Assembly: GCF_004331385.1 (NCBI RefSeq)
Contig: NZ_SJON01000001.1
Coordinates: 124,001 to 188,000, forward strand
Length of the DNA stretch: 64,000 bases
From: Enterobacter quasihormaechei
GTDB lineage: Bacteria > Pseudomonadota > Gammaproteobacteria > Enterobacterales > Enterobacteriaceae
Direction: 5' to 3'
The notes beneath the pieces are model-generated. The model worked only from the letters and a program-made list of their open reading frames with translations, had not been told where the DNA came from and ran no database searches. The position numbers were made by a program, and so were the translations under genes. Of this stretch, positions 31,967 through 44,368 are shown piece by piece. The first letter of the stretch is position 1. The number at the start of each line of letters is the position of its first letter.

Positions 31967-32434
31967 CTAGCCGTTAGCAGGGCGAGAGAGCGTGAAAACG
32001 TCATAAAACGAAAGCTCTCCCTTCCTCGCCACCATTTTTTGCAGCTTCTCTTTAAGCCCGGCCTCGACTGAAGGTGAGCGCATGATGCTGTCAATAAGCT
32101 CGGGTGGTACGTAGCGCGTGTTGTACCACTCGCCGTTGTAGCACACGCGGAAATCTAGCACGTCGATATCTTCATACCGGTAGCGCGGGTTAACGTCGAA
32201 AAAGAAGAACGCGTTAAACACCACGAACAACACAACCAGCAGCCAGACGGAATCGACCAGCGTTTCGGACCGCAGCATGACGATAAGCGTTGCCAGCCAG
32301 GCGGCGTACATCGCAACGAACAGTCCGGGGTGTTTACGGATAAAGCTGATGCTAAAGCGCGGGCGATTGTCGCGCTTTTCGCGGGCATTGAGATCGTCGA
32401 TGGTGGCGGTAAGCAGGCGCTGTATCTCTGTCAT
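31967..32434 (-). CDS. ylaC: Inner-membrane protein YlaC
   Basis: YlaC is a 155-residue inner-membrane protein of unknown function (E. coli 156). Two membrane helices are visible near the middle ([19 protein letters not shown] and [18 protein letters not shown]), flanked by cytoplasmic parts with the conserved segment [29 protein letters not shown]. It is convergent with rpmE2-rpmJ2 and lies downstream of maa on the same strand, separated by an inverted repeat. Confidence 0.93.
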   Translation of the reverse strand: MTEIQRLLTATIDDLNAREKRDNRPRFSISFIRKHPGLFVAMYAAWLATLIVMLRSETLVDSVWLLVVLFVVFNAFFFFDVNPRYRYEDIDVLDFRVCYNGEWYNTRYVPPELIDSIMRSPSVEAGLKEKLQKMVARKGELSFYDVFTLSRPANG

Positions 32435-32503
32435 TTTTTGCCTTTATACATATTGAAAATACAGGTGATCTGCCTATTTTATGAGAGGGGGTCAGGCGTG
32501 GAA

Positions 32504-32540
32504 AGTAACAGTTATGCCGGGAAAAAGCATAACAGTTACT
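32504..32540. repeat. Near-perfect inverted repeat downstream of maa
   Basis: AGTAACAGTTATGC (32504-32517) and GCATAACAGTTACT (32527-32540) are reverse complements except for one base, with a 9-base loop. On the minus strand it follows the maa stop and could act as a terminator, although only TTT follows. Confidence 0.6.
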
Positions 32541-32551
32541 CAGGGGGGGCC

Positions 32552-33103
32552 TTAGAGCATTTTAATGATTTTCGCGGGATTTCCGCCCACGACCGCATTG
32601 GCCGGCACGTCTTTGGTCACAACCGCACCGGACGCGATAACCGCATTATCGCCAATGGTCACGCCCGGGTTAATGACCGCCCGTCCGCCAATCCAGACGT
32701 TGTGGCCTATGGTGACCGGTTTGCCATACTCAAGCCCGCTGTTACGCGCGGTCGCGTCCAGGGGATGCGTGGCCGTATAGATGTGCACTCCCGGCGCGAG
32801 CATACAGTTATCGCCAATGCGGATAGGGCAGACGTCCAGCATAACGCAGTCGAAGTTAGCGTAAAAATTGTTGCCCAGGTAGATGTTATAGCCGTAGTCG
32901 CAGCGGAAGCTCGGCTCTATATAGGCGCCTTCGCTTTGAGCCAGCAGGTCAGCTAACAAGGCGCGTCGTTCGGCTTTCTCATCGGGGGCGGTATGGTTAT
33001 AGCGGTGAATAAGATGACGCGCGCGTAAACGGTCAGCCCTTAACGTGTCGTCGCCAGGGCGGTAATATTCACCTGCAATCATCTTCTGTTTTTCTTCACT
33101 CAT
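32552..33103 (-). CDS. maa: Maltose O-acetyltransferase
   Basis: Maa transfers acetyl from acetyl-CoA to maltose and glucose. It is a trimeric left-handed beta-helix (hexapeptide-repeat) enzyme of 183 residues. The N-terminal maltose-acetyltransferase segment ([25 protein letters not shown]) is followed by hexapeptide repeats, with the catalytic histidine in [21 protein letters not shown] and CoA-binding turns ([31 protein letters not shown]). Sequence and position next to hha match E. coli maa rather than lacA. Confidence 0.95.
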   Translation of the reverse strand: MSEEKQKMIAGEYYRPGDDTLRADRLRARHLIHRYNHTAPDEKAERRALLADLLAQSEGAYIEPSFRCDYGYNIYLGNNFYANFDCVMLDVCPIRIGDNCMLAPGVHIYTATHPLDATARNSGLEYGKPVTIGHNVWIGGRAVINPGVTIGDNAVIASGAVVTKDVPANAVVGGNPAKIIKML

Positions 33104-33310
33104 GGGAACCTCACTGGAATCGTTTTACGTAGCGTAAAGAGGATTAGCCAGAAAGGGAACGTTCCCTAAAAATGGCTGTGACGGTAGTCACAACATTCTT
33201 GAGCATAGATACGTTTTACACGGGAACCTGGCGTTTGCACTTGAAGCGTAGTTCGAAGGTAAATTCAGCTTAACAACGGGCGTAGTGCCTTTACAGTCTC
33301 TCTTCAACGA

Positions 33311-33529
33311 TTAACGAACAAATTTCCACACCGAAGTGGGGATCTTGTCATACAGTTTATTCATGGTCAGTTCAGCAAGACGATGGTCGGCAGCTGAATA
33401 AAATACCGCCAGTTCATTATCGGACAGCTCGTATTTATTTTTCTCAATAACCCGCTCGAGTGTGTCAATTGACTGGCAGCGTCGCAGGCGCATCAAATAA
33501 TCGACTTTAGTTAATGGTTTATCAGACAT
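33311..33529 (-). CDS. hha: Hemolysin expression modulator Hha
   Basis: Hha is a 72-residue nucleoid-associated modulator that binds H-NS and helps silence horizontally acquired genes. It also acts as the toxin of the Hha-TomB pair. The sequence [19 protein letters not shown] ... [12 protein letters not shown] is characteristic of the Hha/YmoA family. It is downstream of tomB with a 27-base gap, in one operon. Confidence 0.97.
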   Translation of the reverse strand: MSDKPLTKVDYLMRLRRCQSIDTLERVIEKNKYELSDNELAVFYSAADHRLAELTMNKLYDKIPTSVWKFVR

Positions 33530-33556
33530 AAATTCACCTTAGTAATTGTAATAATT

Positions 33557-33931
33557 TTAACAGGAAAGACTAACCGGATTAGCTCTGCTGACATTCGTGA
33601 AGCAGCGAAATAGACGGTTTCCTGATTTACGCCATTTCTGCAAATCCTGTGCGTTAATGCCGTAGCTGCTGAACAACATAAAGGTGTCGTCCAGGTATTC
33701 ATCAATTTGCTCTATCAACTTATTATCTTCATTGTACTTAATTTTATAATTAAGTGCGAAGGTAGCGATATGCTCAATCAGCTCGTTTAGCTGTAAATTG
33801 ATAGCAGACGTTGGATCGTTCACCCAGCCATGGTTACTTTCTTCAAGATTGGCGAGGCAGTCATGGTACAAGGATTCGCAGAGAAATTTCAACTGCGCGA
33901 TATCATGCCTTTTTGGCGAGTACTCGTCCAT
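33557..33931 (-). CDS. tomB: Hha toxin modulator/antitoxin TomB
   Basis: TomB (YbaJ) counteracts Hha, in E. coli through oxygen-dependent oxidation of Hha, and influences biofilm formation. The start MDEYSPKRHDIAQLKFLCESL at 33931 follows AAGGGG and gives 124 residues, as in E. coli; the frame is open to 33964. Family features include YHDCLANLEESNHGWVNDPTSAINLQLNELIEH and a C-terminal cysteine tail (LFRCFTNVSRANPVSLSC). Confidence 0.97.
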   Translation of the reverse strand: MDEYSPKRHDIAQLKFLCESLYHDCLANLEESNHGWVNDPTSAINLQLNELIEHIATFALNYKIKYNEDNKLIEQIDEYLDDTFMLFSSYGINAQDLQKWRKSGNRLFRCFTNVSRANPVSLSC

Positions 33932-34396
33932 AGCGCATCCCCTTCTGAGTGATTTTTTACTCACCGAACATCATGTCGGGATGGATACAACTTGCTTAGC
34001 TACATGGGAGCTGTGTTCCTGATAACTCTAACTATAAGCCACTCTGATCAAGATTTCATCGCGCTATTACGAAAAATTACAATTAAAACGTTACTGTGCG
34101 AGCCTTTACGCAAATGTTCCTTTGGCAGGGAACGCTTTAATCAGTAAAAAACGCAGTTTTTTATCGGTTCCTTAAAATTCATTGAGTTAGCGCAAAGTTT
34201 GATGTGAAGTCCGGAACCAGATATCTCAGATATTTTCTTTAAGTTAGGAATAGTCCGAATAATTTACGCCGCGAAATGATAATAAAAGAATGCTGAGTTC
34301 TTCGTATTGATTTTCGTCCTATTATGCCAGGCCTTATAAAAAAGAAGAAAATAAATAGAACGACAATAGGTCTATTTTATGATCTTTTCTGAAAAT
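33932..34396. other. Long AT-rich intergenic region between tomB and the acrB end
   Basis: About 465 bases contain no convincing gene on either strand. The part next to tomB must hold the tomB-hha promoter. The rest is AT-rich with scattered TATAAT- and TTAAAA-like strings and an AGATATCTCAGATAT motif near 34220. High AT content next to an Hha gene would suit H-NS/Hha binding, but this is inference. Confidence 0.5.
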
Positions 34397-34425
34397 GAAA
34401 AAGGCCGCAAATGCGGCCTTTTTAT
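34397..34425. terminator. Bidirectional terminator at the end of acrAB
   Basis: AAAAAGGCCGCA and TGCGGCCTTTTT form a near-perfect stem with T-runs in both directions, placed just after the acrB stop on the minus strand. Confidence 0.9.
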
Positions 34426-34440
34426 CATGTGAAACCGGTA

Positions 34441-37590
<3,150 letters not shown>

Positions 37591-37609
37591 TTAACGGCTC
37601 CTGTTTAAG

Positions 37610-38803
37610 TTAAGACTTGGTTTGTTCTGACTGGCCAGCGGCGGACGCTTGTTGTTTGTCGTCAGATTTCACTTCCTGAGCTTTGACCTGCGCGCCAGGA
37701 CGAACTTTTTGCAAACCGGTTACAATCACGCGATCGCCATCTTTCAGACCTTTCGTTACCAGCCACTTGTCGCCAATCGCCTGCGTTGCGGTGATATTGC
37801 GCGTTTCGACTTTGTTATCGGCACCCACAACCAGCGCGCTCGCATCGCCGCGTGGCGTACGGGTCACACCCTGCTGAGGAACCAGAATGGCGGTTGGGTT
37901 CGTCCCTTCTTCCAGACGCGCGCGTACGAACATACCCGGCAGCAGCGTTTTATCCGGATTCGGGAAAATGGCCCGGATGGTGATTGAGCCGGTGGTCTGA
38001 TCGACGGTCACATCAGAAAATTCCAGTGTACCGGTCTGCGAGAACTCGATACCGTCGTTGGTAACCAGTTCAACCTTGGCTTTACCGTTTTCCTGTTTCA
38101 GTTGACCGCTGGCCAGCTCCTGTTTGAGACGCAGGAAATCGTTGCTGGACTGGGTAACGTCAACGTAGATCGGGTCAAGCTGCTGCACGGTGGCCAGCGC
38201 GTTGGTCTGACCGTTCTGCACCAGCGCACCTTCGGTGACGGCAGATTTACCAATGCGACCGCTGATAGGGGAGGTCACTTTGGTGTAGGCCAGGTTGATA
38301 CGCGCGGTTTCTACCGCCGCTTTCGCCGCCACAACGGCCGCGTTGGCTTGCTGCGCATCGGCCAGGGCAGAATCATAATCCTGTTGGCTGATGTACTGCG
38401 TGCCGAGCAGTTTCTTGTAACGATTCAACGTCAGCTGCGAAATTTTGGCTGCCGCTTCTGCTTTCGCCAGATCGCCTTTAGCGCTCTCATAAGACGCCTG
38501 GTAGGTTGCTGGATCAATCTGATACAGAGACTCACCTGCTTTGACATCACCGCCTTCGGTGAAGTTACGTTTCAGGATGATACCGCTCACCTGCGGACGC
38601 ACTTCCGCAATGCGGTAGGCGCTGGTGCGGCCCGGTAGTTCTGTTGTCATCTGGAGAGGTTCGGATTTGAGCGTCACCACGCCAACTTCTGGCACCTGCT
38701 GAGCTCCTTGTTGAGCCTCTTTGTCGTCACATCCTGTAAGCGCTAAGCTGCCTGAGAGCATCAGAACGACCGCCAGAGGCGTTAACCCTCTGTTTTTGTT
38801 CAT
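37610..38803 (-). CDS. acrA: Multidrug efflux periplasmic adaptor AcrA
   Basis: AcrA is the membrane-fusion lipoprotein that links AcrB to TolC. The start MNKNRGLTPLAVVLMLSG at 38803 gives 397 residues, as in E. coli; a further in-frame start at 38839 is not conserved. The lipobox LALTGC puts the lipidated cysteine at 25. The lipoyl, alpha-hairpin (about 98-172), beta-barrel and membrane-proximal domains follow in order. It is divergent from acrR; the intervening region contains the AcrR operator. MarA, SoxS and Rob control is known in E. coli, but I could not place a marbox here with confidence. Confidence 0.98.
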   Translation of the reverse strand: MNKNRGLTPLAVVLMLSGSLALTGCDDKEAQQGAQQVPEVGVVTLKSEPLQMTTELPGRTSAYRIAEVRPQVSGIILKRNFTEGGDVKAGESLYQIDPATYQASYESAKGDLAKAEAAAKISQLTLNRYKKLLGTQYISQQDYDSALADAQQANAAVVAAKAAVETARINLAYTKVTSPISGRIGKSAVTEGALVQNGQTNALATVQQLDPIYVDVTQSSNDFLRLKQELASGQLKQENGKAKVELVTNDGIEFSQTGTLEFSDVTVDQTTGSITIRAIFPNPDKTLLPGMFVRARLEEGTNPTAILVPQQGVTRTPRGDASALVVGADNKVETRNITATQAIGDKWLVTKGLKDGDRVIVTGLQKVRPGAQVKAQEVKSDDKQQASAAGQSEQTKS

Positions 38804-38892
38804 ATGTAAACCTCGAGTGTCCGATTTCAAATTGATCAAGGGTCCTGAGTCTAAAAACCCATTGCTGCGTTTATATTATCGTCATGCTATGG

Positions 38893-38916
38893 TACATACA
38901 TTCATAAATGTATGTA
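38893..38916. promoter_or_regulatory. AcrR operator
   Basis: TACATACATT (38893-38902) and AATGTATGTA (38907-38916) form a perfect 10-bp inverted repeat around CATA. It matches the E. coli acrR-acrA operator in sequence and lies between the divergent genes. Confidence 0.9.
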
Positions 38917-38944
38917 AATCTGACTCCTGTAAATTCATCAACGT

Positions 38945-39598
38945 ATGGCACGAAAAACCAAACAACAAGCGCTGGAAACCCGACAACACATTCTGGATGT
39001 GGCAATGCGTTTGTTCTCACAGCAGGGTGTTTCGGCAACCTCGCTGGCGCAGATTGCTCAGGCCGCGGGCGTCACGCGGGGAGCGATTTACTGGCATTTT
39101 AAAGACAAGTCAGATCTGTTTGGTGAAATCTGGGAGCTTTCAGAGTCCAGCATTAGCGATCTTGAGAATGAGTATCGGGCAAAATTCCCTCACGATCCAC
39201 TCTCAGTATTAAGAGAAATATTAGTATATATCCTTGAAGCGACCGTTGTGGAAGAACGCCGACGTCTGATGATGGAAATCATTTTCCATAAATGTGAATT
39301 CGTTGGCGAAATGGCGGTGGTTCAGCAGGCACAGCGCGACCTGTGTCTGGAAAGCTACGATCGCATCGAGCAGGTTCTTAAGGAATGTATGCAGGCCGAC
39401 ATGCTTCCCGCCACGCTGTTAACGCGCCGGGCGGCGATCCTGATGCGCAGCTATATTTCCGGCCTGATGGAAAACTGGCTTTTTGCCCCGCAGTCGTTTG
39501 ATTTGAAAGCAGAGGCGCGCAGCTACGTCGCGATCTTCCTTGAGATGTGCCAGCTTTGTCCGACTCTCCGCAGTGAGGAACCGCCGCTGACTGCCTGA
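38945..39598 (+). CDS. acrR: TetR-family repressor of acrAB, AcrR
   Basis: AcrR represses acrAB and itself, and releases DNA on binding drugs. It has 217 residues. The TetR HTH is at about 10-55 ([40 protein letters not shown]), followed by the all-helical drug-binding and dimer domain ([15 protein letters not shown]). The frame is intact, with no loss-of-function change visible. It is divergent from acrA, with the palindromic operator 29 bases before the start. Confidence 0.98.
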   Translation: MARKTKQQALETRQHILDVAMRLFSQQGVSATSLAQIAQAAGVTRGAIYWHFKDKSDLFGEIWELSESSISDLENEYRAKFPHDPLSVLREILVYILEATVVEERRRLMMEIIFHKCEFVGEMAVVQQAQRDLCLESYDRIEQVLKECMQADMLPATLLTRRAAILMRSYISGLMENWLFAPQSFDLKAEARSYVAIFLEMCQLCPTLRSEEPPLTA

Positions 39599-39651
39599 AC
39601 CTGTCCAGGAAATGTCTTAGAGGATAACCTTCCCGCTATTCTGCTTCAGGC

Positions 39652-39683
39652 GGGCGTGATATTCTTCACGCCCGACTATTTTC
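39652..39683 (+). terminator. Terminator after acrR
   Basis: GGGCGTGA and TCACGCCC pair around TATTCT, followed by GACTATTTT. Confidence 0.75.
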
Positions 39684-39711
39684 GGTCATTTCTCAGATCA
39701 CATTCACGACT

Positions 39712-42700
39712 ATGCTGCACACCTATCGCTCGACACATTCTGTTCTGGCCGTTTTTTTGATCCTGCTGTTTTTCTTTGCAGCCGCACCGCATTCCTGGGC
39801 CCGTGCAGACAACGGCAGTGACGTTCCGACGCGTGCCGAGGTTCAGTCGCAACTCGACACCCTGAATAAACAGAAAGATCTCTCCGCTCAGGAAAAGCTC
39901 GTTCAGCAGGACCTGACGGAAACCCTGGAAACGCTGGATAAGATCGATCGCATCAAAGCCGAAACGGCCCAGCTACGGCAGAAGGTTGCTCAGGCACCGG
40001 AGAACATGCGTAAAGCAACGGAGGCGCTGAACGCGCTCAGCGACGTTGATAACGATGATGAAACCCGGAAAACGCTCGCCACCCTGTCGTTGCGCCAGCT
40101 TGAGTCGCGCGTGGCGCAGCTGCTGGACGATCTGCAAACGGCGCAGTCCGATCTCTCGACCTACAACAGCCAGCTGGTTTCACTGCAAACCCAGCCTGAG
40201 CGCGTGCAGAACGCCATGTATTCCGCATCGCAACAGCTCCAGCAGATACGTAATCGTCTGAATGGCATCACCGTGGGGGAAGGGGCGCTTCGTCCGAGCC
40301 AGCAAACGCTGCTGAACATTCAGCAGACGCTGCTGAACGCGGAGATTGAACAGCAGCGTAAGAGTCTGGAAGGCAACACGGTGTTGCAGGATGCGCTGCA
40401 AAAACAGCGTGACTACGTGAACGCGAATATCAACCGGCTCGAGCATCAGCTTCAGCTGTTGCAGGAAGCGGTGAACAGCAAGCGCCTGACGCTGACCGAA
40501 AAAACGGCGCAGGAAGCGGTCTCGCCAGACGAAACGGCGCGCATCCAGGCCAATCCGCTGGTGAAGCAGGAGCTGGAGATTAACCATCAGCTGAGCGAAC
40601 GCCTGATTCAGGCAACTGAAAGCGGCAGCGCGCTGGTGCAGCAGAATATTAAAGTCAAAAACTGGCTGGATCGCGCTTTGCAGGCCGAGCGTAATATCAA
40701 AGAGCAGATTGCCGTCCTGAAGGGCAGCCTGCTGCTGTCGCGCATTCTCTACCAGCAGCAGCAGACGCTGCCATCCGCCGACGAGCTGGAAGACATGACC
40801 AACCGCATTGCGGATTTGCGTCTTGAACAGTTTGACGTTAACCAGCAGCGCGATGCCCTGTTCCAGAGCGACACGTTTGTTGCCAAAGTGGAAGAGGGCC
40901 ATTCAAGTGAAGTGAACGGTGAAGTTCACGACGCGCTGTTGCAGGTGGTGGATATGCGCCGCGAACTGCTCGATCAGCTTAATAAGCAACTGGGCAACCA
41001 GCTGATGATGGCGATTAACCTGCAAATCAACCAGCAGCAGCTGATGAGCGTATCTAAAAGCCTACAGGAGATCCTGACCCAGCAGATTTTCTGGGTGAAC
41101 AGCAACAAACCCATGGACTGGGACTGGTTTAAATCTTTCCCTGAAACGCTGAAATCCCAGATCAAAAGCATGAAAATTACCGTGAACTGGGAGAAAGCCT
41201 GGCCTGCGGTGATGATTGCCTTCCTGGCGGGCCTGCCTTTGCTGCTCATCGCCGGCGTGATCCGCTGGCGTTTGAAATGGCTGAAACAGTATCAGGCGAA
41301 GCTGGCCTCGGAAGTGGGGCAACTGCGTAACGACAGCCAGCTGCACACGCCGAAAGCGATCCTGATCGATCTGATCCGCGCGCTGCCGGTTTGCCTGCTG
41401 ATCCTCGCCGTCGGCCTGATCCTGCTGACTATTCAGCTCAATATCAGCGACCTGCTGTGGGCGTTCAGTAAAAAGCTGGCGCTGTTCTGGCTGGTGTTTG
41501 GCCTGTGCTGGAAAGTGCTGGAAAAAGATGGCGTCGCCGTCCGCCACTTCAACATGCCGGAGAAACTTACCAGCCACTGGCGTCGCCAGATAGTGCGCAT
41601 TAGCCTCGCGCTGCTGCCGCTGCACTTCTGGTCCGTTGTGGCCGAGCTTTCTCCGCTGCATCTGATGGATGACGTGCTCGGACAGCTGGTGATTATGCTG
41701 AACCTGCTGCTGATAGCCGTCCTGATGTGGCCGATGTGCCGCGATAGCTGGCGTGATAAAGAGTCCCACAATCTTCGCCTGGTTACCGTAACGGTGCTGG
41801 CGTTCATTCCGCTGGCGCTGATGGTGCTGACGGCAACGGGTTACTTCTATACCACGCTTCGTCTGTCAGGTCGCTGGATTGAAACGGTTTATCTGGTGAT
41901 TGTGTGGAACCTGCTGTTCCAGACCGTGCTGCGTGGTTTGAGCGTGGCGGCGCGCCGCATTGCTTATCGTCGTGCTGTTGCCCGTCGACAGCATCAGGTT
42001 AAAGAGGGGGCTGAAGGGGCTGAGCCGCAGGAAGAGCCGACTATTGCGCTGGAGCAGGTCAACCAGCAAACGATGCGTATTACCATGCTGGTGATGATCG
42101 CGCTGTTTGCGGTGATGTTCTGGGCCATCTGGTCTGATCTCATTACCGTCTTCGCCTACCTCGACAGTATCACCCTCTGGCAATACAACGGCACCGAAGC
42201 GGGCGCTGCGGTAATGAAAAGCGTCACCATGGGCAGCCTGCTCTTTGCGCTGGTGTCGTCAGTGGTTGCCTGGGCGTTGATTCGCAACCTGCCTGGCCTG
42301 CTGGAAGTGCTGGTGCTCTCAAGGCTGAACCTGCGTCAGGGGGCGTCGTATGCCATTACCACCATCCTGAACTACGTCATTATTATTGTCGGGGCGATGA
42401 CGGTATTCGGCTCGCTGGGCGTCTCGTGGGATAAGCTTCAGTGGCTGGCGGCGGCGCTGTCGGTGGGTCTGGGCTTCGGCTTGCAGGAGATCTTCGGTAA
42501 CTTTGTCTCCGGCCTGATTATCCTGTTCGAACGTCCGGTGCGTATCGGCGATACCGTCACCATCGGCACCTTCTCCGGGACCGTCAGCAAGATCCGTATC
42601 CGTGCGACCACCATCACTGACTTCGATCGTAAAGAGGTGATCATCCCGAACAAAGCCTTCGTGACCGAGCGACTGATCAACTGGTCCCTCTCCGACACGA

Positions 42701-43059
42701 CCACCCGCGTAGTGATCCGCCTCGGGGTGGCCTACGGCTCAGATCTGGATAAGGTCAAAGAGGTGCTGCTGAAAGCGGCTAACTCGCACCCGAAAGTGAT
42801 GCACGATCCTGCCCCTGACGTATTTTTCACCACGTTTGGGCCGAGCACGCTGGATCATGAGCTGCGGTTATACGTGCGTGAACTGCGCGATCGCAGCTAC
42901 ACCGTCGACGAGCTGAACCGCACCATCGACCGCCTGTGCCGTGAAAACAACATCAATATCGCCTTCAACCAGCTTGAGGTGCACCTGCGCAACGAGAAAG
43001 GTGACGAGCATACGGAAGTGAAGCGCGAGATTAAGGGTGACGATCCGACTCCCGCCTAA
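39712..43059 (+). CDS. mscK: Potassium-dependent mechanosensitive channel MscK
   Basis: MscK (KefA) is a large inner-membrane mechanosensitive channel that opens under membrane tension when external potassium is high. It has 1115 residues (E. coli 1120). A signal peptide (MLHTYRSTHSVLAVFLILLFFFAAAPHSWA) is followed by a long coiled-coil periplasmic domain (about 40-470) rich in Gln and Leu. About eleven membrane helices come next, and the C-terminal MscS-like pore is conserved (WLAAALSVGLGFGLQEIFGNFVSGLIILFERPVRIGDTV). It is convergent with rsmS; their ends are separated only by a dispersed repeat. Confidence 0.97.
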   Translation: MLHTYRSTHSVLAVFLILLFFFAAAPHSWARADNGSDVPTRAEVQSQLDTLNKQKDLSAQEKLVQQDLTETLETLDKIDRIKAETAQLRQKVAQAPENMRKATEALNALSDVDNDDETRKTLATLSLRQLESRVAQLLDDLQTAQSDLSTYNSQLVSLQTQPERVQNAMYSASQQLQQIRNRLNGITVGEGALRPSQQTLLNIQQTLLNAEIEQQRKSLEGNTVLQDALQKQRDYVNANINRLEHQLQLLQEAVNSKRLTLTEKTAQEAVSPDETARIQANPLVKQELEINHQLSERLIQATESGSALVQQNIKVKNWLDRALQAERNIKEQIAVLKGSLLLSRILYQQQQTLPSADELEDMTNRIADLRLEQFDVNQQRDALFQSDTFVAKVEEGHSSEVNGEVHDALLQVVDMRRELLDQLNKQLGNQLMMAINLQINQQQLMSVSKSLQEILTQQIFWVNSNKPMDWDWFKSFPETLKSQIKSMKITVNWEKAWPAVMIAFLAGLPLLLIAGVIRWRLKWLKQYQAKLASEVGQLRNDSQLHTPKAILIDLIRALPVCLLILAVGLILLTIQLNISDLLWAFSKKLALFWLVFGLCWKVLEKDGVAVRHFNMPEKLTSHWRRQIVRISLALLPLHFWSVVAELSPLHLMDDVLGQLVIMLNLLLIAVLMWPMCRDSWRDKESHNLRLVTVTVLAFIPLALMVLTATGYFYTTLRLSGRWIETVYLVIVWNLLFQTVLRGLSVAARRIAYRRAVARRQHQVKEGAEGAEPQEEPTIALEQVNQQTMRITMLVMIALFAVMFWAIWSDLITVFAYLDSITLWQYNGTEAGAAVMKSVTMGSLLFALVSSVVAWALIRNLPGLLEVLVLSRLNLRQGASYAITTILNYVIIIVGAMTVFGSLGVSWDKLQWLAAALSVGLGFGLQEIFGNFVSGLIILFERPVRIGDTVTIGTFSGTVSKIRIRATTITDFDRKEVIIPNKAFVTERLINWSLSDTTTRVVIRLGVAYGSDLDKVKEVLLKAANSHPKVMHDPAPDVFFTTFGPSTLDHELRLYVRELRDRSYTVDELNRTIDRLCRENNINIAFNQLEVHLRNEKGDEHTEVKREIKGDDPTPA

Positions 43060-43065
43060 ACTATT

Positions 43066-43106
43066 TTCCCTCTCCCTCAAGGGAGAGGGCCTGGGTGAGG
43101 GCAACC
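43066..43106. repeat. Dispersed CCCTCTCCC...GGGAGAGGG repeat, copy 1
   Basis: CCCTCTCCCT and GGGAGAGGGC form a hairpin followed by CTGGGTGAGGGCAACC. A second copy with the same core is at 49930-49975 after htpG. Copy 1 forms the end of the rsmS reading frame. Confidence 0.75.
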
Positions 43107-43247
43107 GGCCTTCACCTTTCCCTCAAAATCTCGCCGCACAATCTCCAGCGCCTTCAGCACCGTCTCCGCCGGGATCTCATGATTCTCCAGCAGCATAATT
43201 AAATCGACGGCCAGCTTGACCTCGTCGGGGGCATTTTCCAGTGACAT
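43077..43247 (-). CDS. rsmS: RsmS (YbaM), small protein coupled to priC
   Basis: RsmS is a pleiotropic small regulatory protein that travels with priC and, in related enterobacteria, has been tied to replication restart and secondary metabolite production. The ATG at 43247 has AGGAG nine bases upstream and lies 14 bases after the priC stop, so they form an operon. The product has 56 residues (E. coli 53). Residues 1-46 match the family ([20 protein letters not shown], then [20 protein letters not shown]). The last ten (GCPHPGPLP region) are encoded by the dispersed repeat instead of the normal acidic tail. Confidence 0.88.
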   Translation of the reverse strand: MSLENAPDEVKLAVDLIMLLENHEIPAETVLKALEIVRRDFEGKVKAGCPHPGPLP

Positions 43248-43261
43248 CAGTGTGGCTCCTG

Positions 43262-43789
43262 TTAACGGGTCAGGCGTTCAATGACGCGCTCAATGTCGTC
43301 CAGCGCCTGACGGCAGCGGACGATACGGCCTTCCAGCGCGCTGATTTCACGCATTAAGAGCTGCTGCTCTTCCAGCGTTTCGCTGTTGTTCAGGCGGGCT
43401 TCACGCTCGCGCTTCATCTCAAACAGACGCCGCTCAAACTCCTGGGTCTCCAGCCGCTTGCGCTGCCATTTTCCCAGACCAGGCGAGGCGCTGTCCCACG
43501 CCCGTAGCGGCCAGGCGGCGAGTTCGCGGTGCAGGGCGGCCATCTGCTCGGTAAGATGCGCTGCAAGCCACGCCACCTGTTCCTGCTGTTCATGCTCAAC
43601 CGCGTGGCGAAGCTCATCGAGGTTGGTCTGCATCTCAGCAAGGTAATCCTTAATGAGGGTGCTGTGGGTGCGGAAAAGCTGCCGGTCAAAGCGCGGTTTC
43701 AGCGTGGCGTGTCCCATCAGCGGCGTGGCCTGCGCCCGCAGAGCGATCAGCTGATTTTGCAGCTTCTCAAGAAGCAGTGCTGTTTTCAA
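43262..43789 (-). CDS. priC: Primosomal replication protein N'' PriC
   Basis: PriC is a replication-restart factor that loads DnaB at stalled forks together with Rep, independently of PriA-PriB. It has 175 residues (the E. coli length). Its helical, basic character is evident ([30 protein letters not shown]), and the C-terminal region ([26 protein letters not shown]) is typical. It is divergent from ybaN, 50 bases between starts, and followed by rsmS in the same operon. Confidence 0.96.
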   Translation of the reverse strand: MKTALLLEKLQNQLIALRAQATPLMGHATLKPRFDRQLFRTHSTLIKDYLAEMQTNLDELRHAVEHEQQEQVAWLAAHLTEQMAALHRELAAWPLRAWDSASPGLGKWQRKRLETQEFERRLFEMKREREARLNNSETLEEQQLLMREISALEGRIVRCRQALDDIERVIERLTR

Positions 43790-43839
43790 TGCGCTCTCCA
43801 GTGGTAAAGTAGCCGTTCAGTTTGATAACGATTCGCATT

Positions 43840-44217
43840 ATGCAGCGTACTATTTTAATCATCATTGGCTGGCTCGCGGTAGTGCTGGGTACGCTAGGTG
43901 TGGTTTTGCCCTTGCTGCCGACCACGCCGTTCATCCTGTTGGCCGCCTGGTGCTTCGCCCGCTCGTCGCCGCGTTTTCACCACTGGCTCCTGTACCGCTC
44001 GTGGTTTGGCGGCTACCTGCGCTACTGGCAAAAACACCGGGCCATGCCGCCCGGGGCCAAGCCGCGCGCCATTGCCTTTATCCTGATCACCTTCGCCGTT
44101 TCGTTATGGCTGGTGAAAATGATGTGGGTGCGTATTCTGCTGCTGGCGATCCTGGCCTGCCTGCTGATCTTCATGTGGCGGATCCCCGTGGTTGATGAAA
44201 AGCAACAAAAGCACTGA
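43840..44217 (+). CDS. ybaN: DUF454 inner-membrane protein YbaN
   Basis: YbaN is a small inner-membrane protein of the DUF454 family, function unknown. The ATG at 43840 (MQRTILIIIGWLAVVLGTLG) gives 125 residues, as in E. coli. The family signature GVVLPLLPTTPFILLAAWCFARSSPRFHHWLLY follows. Three membrane helices are visible: the N-terminal pair and IAFILITFAVSLWLVKMMWVRILLLAILACLLIF near the end. Confidence 0.94.
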   Translation: MQRTILIIIGWLAVVLGTLGVVLPLLPTTPFILLAAWCFARSSPRFHHWLLYRSWFGGYLRYWQKHRAMPPGAKPRAIAFILITFAVSLWLVKMMWVRILLLAILACLLIFMWRIPVVDEKQQKH

Positions 44218-44368
44218 AGCCTCATCATGGCGGTTGCAATTATGGCGCGCAGCCAGTAAATTCGACCGTTTTCGAGCACAGGTGCGCCTGGTCAAAGGTT
44301 AAACAACTGTTACTTTGACCGACTCGTCGCGCGCCGTGAGTAACACTGTTTCATTTAGGCACAAACCG

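Noticed and set aside
32552-33103. maa considered as a displaced lacA (galactoside acetyltransferase)
   Set aside because: The N-terminal maltose-acetyltransferase segment and the position beside hha match E. coli maa, not lacA.
38804-38944. A marbox for MarA/SoxS/Rob upstream of acrA
   Set aside because: Candidate strings around 38850-38880 match the degenerate consensus too poorly to call by eye.
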